Source of the DNA: Paramoeba atlantica
Lineage: Eukaryota; Discosea
Assembly (NCBI GenBank): GCA_977017575.1
Contig: CDRNVI010000149.1
Coordinates: 124,001-188,000 of the forward strand
DNA: 64,000 nucleotides
Reading direction: 5' to 3'
In this document: piece by piece, positions 58,533 through 64,000 of the stretch
Numbering within the stretch: position 1 is the stretch's first letter
Layout: each line of letters starts with the position of its first letter
Notes under the pieces: generated by a model
Databases searched by the model: none
What the model was told of the DNA's origin: nothing
What the model saw: only the letters and a program-made list of their open reading frames with translations
Position numbers and translations under genes: made by a program

Positions 58533-60702
58533 TATGGAAAGAGAAAAGAAGAGAAAGAAGAGGAGAGAAGAAGAAAGGGGGAAAAAAAGAAAAAAAAGAA
58601 AAAAAAAAAAAGAAAAAAAAAGGGCAAGGAAAGAAGGGAAAGTGGAAAGTGAAAGAGGGAAAGGGAGAGTGGAAAGCGAAAGAGGGAAAAGGAAAGAAGA
58701 GATAGAGAAAGGGGGGGAATCAACAGAAAAAAAAGGAAGAAAAAGAAAAAAAGAAGGAAAGAAACAGGGAAACAGAGAAAGTGAAAAAAAAGAAAAGAGA
58801 AAGAAAAAAAAAAGAAAAGAGAAAGAAAAAAAAAAGAAAAGAGAAAGAAAAGAGAAAGAAAAGCAAACAAAAAGAGAAAGAAGAGAAGAGAGAAAAAGGA
58901 AAACAAAAAAAAGGAAACAAATTATGAACTCTAAAATCGTTTTTTTGTGTGCCAAAACCAGCCCAATTGCAATCGTTTTTCTGGGTGTTGAAAAAATATT
59001 CTACAAGGAAATTTTATGAGAATTTTTTTTTTCAATGCCCCGAAAAACCTTTGCGACCGTGCTTCTTCTTGGAAAGAGAGAGAAGGAGGGAAGAAAAAAA
59101 AAGAAAAAGAAAAGAAAAAGAAACAAAGAAAAGAAAGAAAAAAAAAGAAAAAAAGGAAAGAAAGAAGGAGGAAGGAAAAAGAAAGGAGGGAGAGAAGGAG
59201 AAAGAGGGAAGGAGGGAGGATGAAGGAGAAGGGATGGAGGAAGGAAGAGAGAGGAATGAAGGGAGGAGGGAGGAAAGGAAGATGAAGGGAGGGAGGGATG
59301 GATGAAGGGAGGAGGGAGGAAAGGGGGGAGGGAGGAAAGGGGGGAGGGATGGATGAAGGGAGGAGGGAGGGACGAATGAAGGAGGGAGGAAAGGGGGGAG
59401 GGATGGAGGGAGGAGGGAGGGATGAATGAAGGAGAGGAGGGAGGGAGGAAAGGAGGATGAAGGGAGGAGGAGGAAGGAAGGAGGGAGGAAAGGAGGAAGA
59501 AAAGAAATCATGTTCAGTTCTTTTCTTTTGTTTTTCTTTAGTTTTTTTTTGTTTTTCTTTTGTTTTTCTTTTGTTTGTTTTTCTTTTTCTTTTTTTTTTT
59601 TTTTTCTTTTTCTTTTTTTTTCTTTTCTTTCTTTTTCTTTTTCTTTTCTTTTTTTCTTTTTTTTTTCTTTTCTTTTTTTTTCTTTTCTTTTTTTCTTTTC
59701 TTTTCTTTTTCTTTTCTTTTTTTTTTTTTTTCTTTTTTTTTTCTTTTCTTTCTTTTTCTTTTTCTTTTCTTTTTGTTTTTTTTTCTTTTCTTTTTTTTCT
59801 TTTCTTTTTTTTTCTTGTTTCTTTTATCTTTCCTCTTTTTAATCTTTTTAATCTTTTCCCCTTTTCCTTCTCTTTCTTTTTCTCTTTTTTTCTCTTTTTT
59901 TCTCTTTTTTTCTCTTTCTTTCTTTCTTTTTCTTTCTTTCTTTTTCTTTCTTTCTTTTTCTTTCTTTTTCTTTCTTTTCTTTTTTCTTTCTTTTCTCCTT
60001 CTTTCTTTTCTCCTTCTTTCTTTACAGGAAAGTTGTTTAATTGAAAAGAGTGTAATTCATGTATCAAAAATGGTCCTTTTTCGTTCATTGGTTTTTTTTT
60101 CTTTTGTTTTTTTCTTTTTTTTTTTCTTTTTTCTTTTTTCTTTTTTTTATCTTTTGTTTTTTGTCTTTTGTTTTTTGTCTTCTTTATATTCCTCTTTTAA
60201 TCTTCTCTTCCCTCTTCTCTTTAAGACAGTGAAGCTGTTGAATTAGAAATCCTTTTTCTCCACTGTTTTTTTTCTTTTTTTTTTTCTTTTTTTTCTTTTT
60301 TTTCTTTTTTTTCTTTTTTTTTCTTTTTTTTCTTTTCTTTTTTTGTTTCTTTTTTTTTGTTTTTCTTTTCTTTTTTCTTTCTTTTTTTTTTCTTTTCTTT
60401 TTTTCTTTTCTTTTTTTCTTTTCTTTTTTTCTTTTCTTTTTTTCTTTTTTTTTTCTTTTTTTCTTTTTTTTTCTCTCTTTTTCTTTTCTTTCTTTTCTTT
60501 TCTTTCTTTTTTTTTGTGTTTTCCTTTTCCTTTTTTTTTCTTTTTTTTTCTTTTTTTCCTTTTTTTTTTCTTATTATTTTTTCTTTTCTTTTGTTTTCTT
60601 TTGTTTTTGTTTTTTTTGTTTTTTTTTGTTTTTTTTTGTTTTTTTTTTGTGTTTTTTTTGGTTTTTTTGTTTTTTTTTGTTTTTTTGTTTTTTTTGGTTT
60701 GA
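58533..60702. repeat. Polypurine then polypyrimidine tracts, duplicate
   Basis: Same as 34616-36785, including LRR-like islands at 60026-60082 and 60228-60265 on the minus strand. Confidence 0.85.
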
Positions 60703-61095
60703 TAAAGCAAAGGATTGATAAATTGTTCTTCTCTCAAAGGACTGGACTTGGAGAGAAGAGGAGGAAGGGGAAAAAGTTCGAAAACCTTAACTGCTCGCTG
60801 TCCGTCCACAAGAGAAGAGGAGGAGAGAGAGAGAGAGAGAAATGTGTGGTGTGTGTGTGGCATGTTTGATCTTCACCCCCACCCCCACCTCCTCCCAAAA
60901 AAAAACAAAAAAAAAGGTGTATCTTTGTATCAAGGTTAATTTTTTTGGTTTTTTTTCTCCCTCCCTTTCTTGTTTTTTTTTTTGGTGATTTTTCTCTCCT
61001 CCATGGGAGGGAGGAGCTTCTCTTTCTCTTCTCTTTTTCTCTCTCTTTTGAACTAATCAGAGAATTATAAAAGGAGAAAAAAAAGAAGAGAAAAT

Positions 61096-61195
61096 GTCTT
61101 CGGTCATATCCCATCAGAACTCGGAAGTTAAGCAGCTGTGGGCTCGGTTAGTAGAATGGTTGGGTGACCACATTTGAATCCCGAGTGCTGAAGAC
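61096..61195 (+). pseudogene. 5S rRNA pseudogene, duplicate
   Basis: Same 100-nt truncated 5S as 37179-37278, with tataaaagg at 61066-61074. Confidence 0.93.
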
Positions 61196-61416
61196 CTTCT
61201 CTTTTTTTCTTTCTTTTTTTTCTTGTTTTTTTCTTTTCTTTTTTCTTTCTTTTTTTTTCCTTTCTGTTTTCTTTCTTTTTTTTCATTTTTTTTGTTCAAA
61301 AGATTCGAAAAATTGCAAACGAAAAAGAGAGAAGTTGCCACACAAATCAAAGTTGGATAAGGAAGGCAAAGGAGAAGAGACCAAACAACACAAAAGAGGA
61401 TTATTTCGTGATAGTT

Positions 61417-61467
61417 TTCATACTCTCTGGGTCTGATTTTTCGAATTAGTACCCCAGAGAGAATGAA
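61417..61467 (+). other. Hairpin element, duplicate of copy 4
   Basis: Same as 37500-37550. Confidence 0.8.
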
Positions 61468-61972
61468 GAATCCACAAAAAAAAAGAAAAGAAGATCCCAT
61501 CAGTCAGCCAGGGGGATAGGGGGTGTTGTGTGTTGTTTTGGTGTTAAAAAGAAATATCCATATTTTTTTTTGAAACAAAATATCTTTGGTGCTCTTGGAT
61601 TCTCAAAAAAATTGTTCATCATCGGTTTTTTTTTCTTTTTTTCTTTCTTTTTTTCTTTCTTTTTTTCTTTCTTTTTTTCTTTCTTGTTGTTCTTCTTTTT
61701 TCAGGGTTTTTTGGGTCCAACATATTGGTCTGTGGTTTTTTTTTTAATATTGTCGTCTCAATAAAACACCACCTCCCTTCCAAGATCTTTTTCTTATGAT
61801 GTGTGTGGGTCCTTCTTAACTGATTGTGTTGGGAAGAAGAAGAAAAAAAAAGTATCTTTCACCCCCCCCCCAACCACACACTGGGTAAAGAAAAGTAGTG
61901 TGTTGTGTGTCTCAAAAAGAAAGAAGATTTTTGTTAAAGTTTCAATTTATATTTTTTTTATACAAGCTTTTT

Positions 61973-62788
<816 letters not shown>

Positions 62789-64000
62789 TCAGCGAAAACC
62801 TGAATTGAAGCCCTTGACTAAAAATAGCGCGTTATTTTTTAGCGCTCTACTTTTTTTTTCGTTTGTTTCTGTTTTTTTTTTTGCGTTTTGTTGTTTTTTT
62901 GTGGTGGGCGAGAGGAGAAGAGAGCGCTCTCTTCTTTCTGTTTGTTTTTGTTTGTTTTTGTTTTGTTTTGTGTGTTATTTGTTTTGTTTGTTTTGCCAAT
63001 CTCACCAACCACCATCACGCAGTTTTGTGGTGGTGTGTGTTTTGTGTTTTTTTGTGTTGTGTGAGGGTTTGTTCTTCTCCTCACACCCCCTCCGCCCCCT
63101 TCTCTCTCTCTCACCTCATCTTTTAACACACAGAGGAGAGAGGAGAAGGGAAAAAGAACCTCTCTCTCTCTTTGATGAAGGGAAATGAAAAGCAAAGAAT
63201 GCGAAAAGAGGTGGTTTGTGTCTCTCTCTTCCTCTCCTTTTTCTCTCAAACACACTTCTCTTCTCTCGCACTCCTGACCATTTTTTCCCCCTTTCTCTCT
63301 CTCTTTCCCCTCTCTCTCTCTTTCCCCTCTTTCTTTTCTCTCTTCCCTTTCCTTCACACAGTTTTCAAGGGAACAAAACATAAAAGTGGGGGAAAAAGGG
63401 TGGTGTTTTGTTTCACCCATATAAAAGACAAATATTAGGGAACACGACAATCGAAAGTGGAGGGATAGTGGGTGAAAGGGGGAGAGAAAATCACCAGAGA
63501 GACATCCAATAGAGAGAGTGATGTTTGTGGTGGATGATCTCTCTTCTCTTTTTGGCCCTCTTGAGACGACGATCTTGTGTGTGTGTGTTCTGAGGAGAGG
63601 CCTTTCTTCGAGCGTGTTTTGGCGATGATGGTGTAGTGTTTGGTGGATACTTCTCTTTTGAAAATGTTGGTTATTCATGAAGAACTTTACCGCTGATATA
63701 TGTTTCTGCTCTCTCTCTCTCTCCTTTCCCAAAAAATCCATGTTTGGTGTTGTTGGTGTGTGATTAGACCCTCTCTCCTCCCTCCTCTCTCTCTCTCCCC
63801 ACTCTCGCTGCTGCGCCTTATTCCTCTGTTTCTTATCATTTTTTTGAGGAGTAAAAGCTCTTTCTTCTTAGCTTTCTTCTTTTGGAGGGTTCCTTTTGGA
63901 TTGGTGACAGTGATATTGGATCGGATCTCTCTCCTCTTCTTTAAGTGGTATGTCCTATCATAATGAAATCAAATGTCTTCTTTCTCGAAAAAAATGTGAC

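Overview
This is nuclear DNA from a unicellular eukaryote. The evidence is short GT..AG spliceosomal introns with strongly pyrimidine-rich bodies, single-copy 5S rRNA genes and tRNA genes dispersed among protein genes, a head-to-tail polyubiquitin gene, an actin-depolymerising factor, an HSP70 fragment with GGMP repeats and EEVD end, and remnants of Ty1/copia, Ty3/gypsy and piggyBac elements. The base composition is AT-rich and very low in complexity, with kilobases of almost pure pyrimidine or purine on one strand. The standard stop codons appear to be in use (TAA, TAG and TGA all end credible genes). The lineage cannot be fixed from sequence alone; pyrimidine-rich introns would suit an amoebozoan such as a plasmodial slime mould, but that is a guess.

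Layout. 1-11,670: a satellite array of near-perfect 381-bp dimers (195 + 186 bp monomers), running off the left edge. 11,690-11,800: a 10-bp minisatellite on its flank. 12-16 kb: decayed copia and gypsy pol fragments. 17.5-20.3 kb: an ADF/cofilin gene and a PB1-domain coiled-coil gene in divergent orientation, then a hairpin element and a 5S gene. 21-26 kb: a huge polypyrimidine tract that hides a ladder of leucine-rich-repeat exons. 26.7-30.3 kb: an HSP70 pseudogene fragment, then a Ty3/gypsy-like element with gag, protease and chromodomain-like modules.

31,431 to the end: one unit that begins again at 55,347, so the window shows either a 23.9-kb tandem duplication or an assembly duplication. 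The repeated part (31,431-40,083 = 55,347-64,000) carries tRNA-Arg, 5S, PB1 gene, a 5S pseudogene and three-unit polyubiquitin; coordinates differ by a constant 23,917 after a one-base indel near the left end. The unique part of the unit (40.1-55.3 kb) holds a GT-rich simple-sequence region, tRNA-Lys, several intron-containing unidentified genes that all carry frameshifts, and a piggyBac-like transposase remnant.

The most interesting unexplained items are the family of about 50-nt hairpins with paired stem changes that recurs near the 5S and PB1 genes, the short GGACC/GGTCC hairpin upstream of + strand genes, the LRR exon ladder buried in polypyrimidine DNA, and the conserved TATA-like upstream box of the 5S genes.
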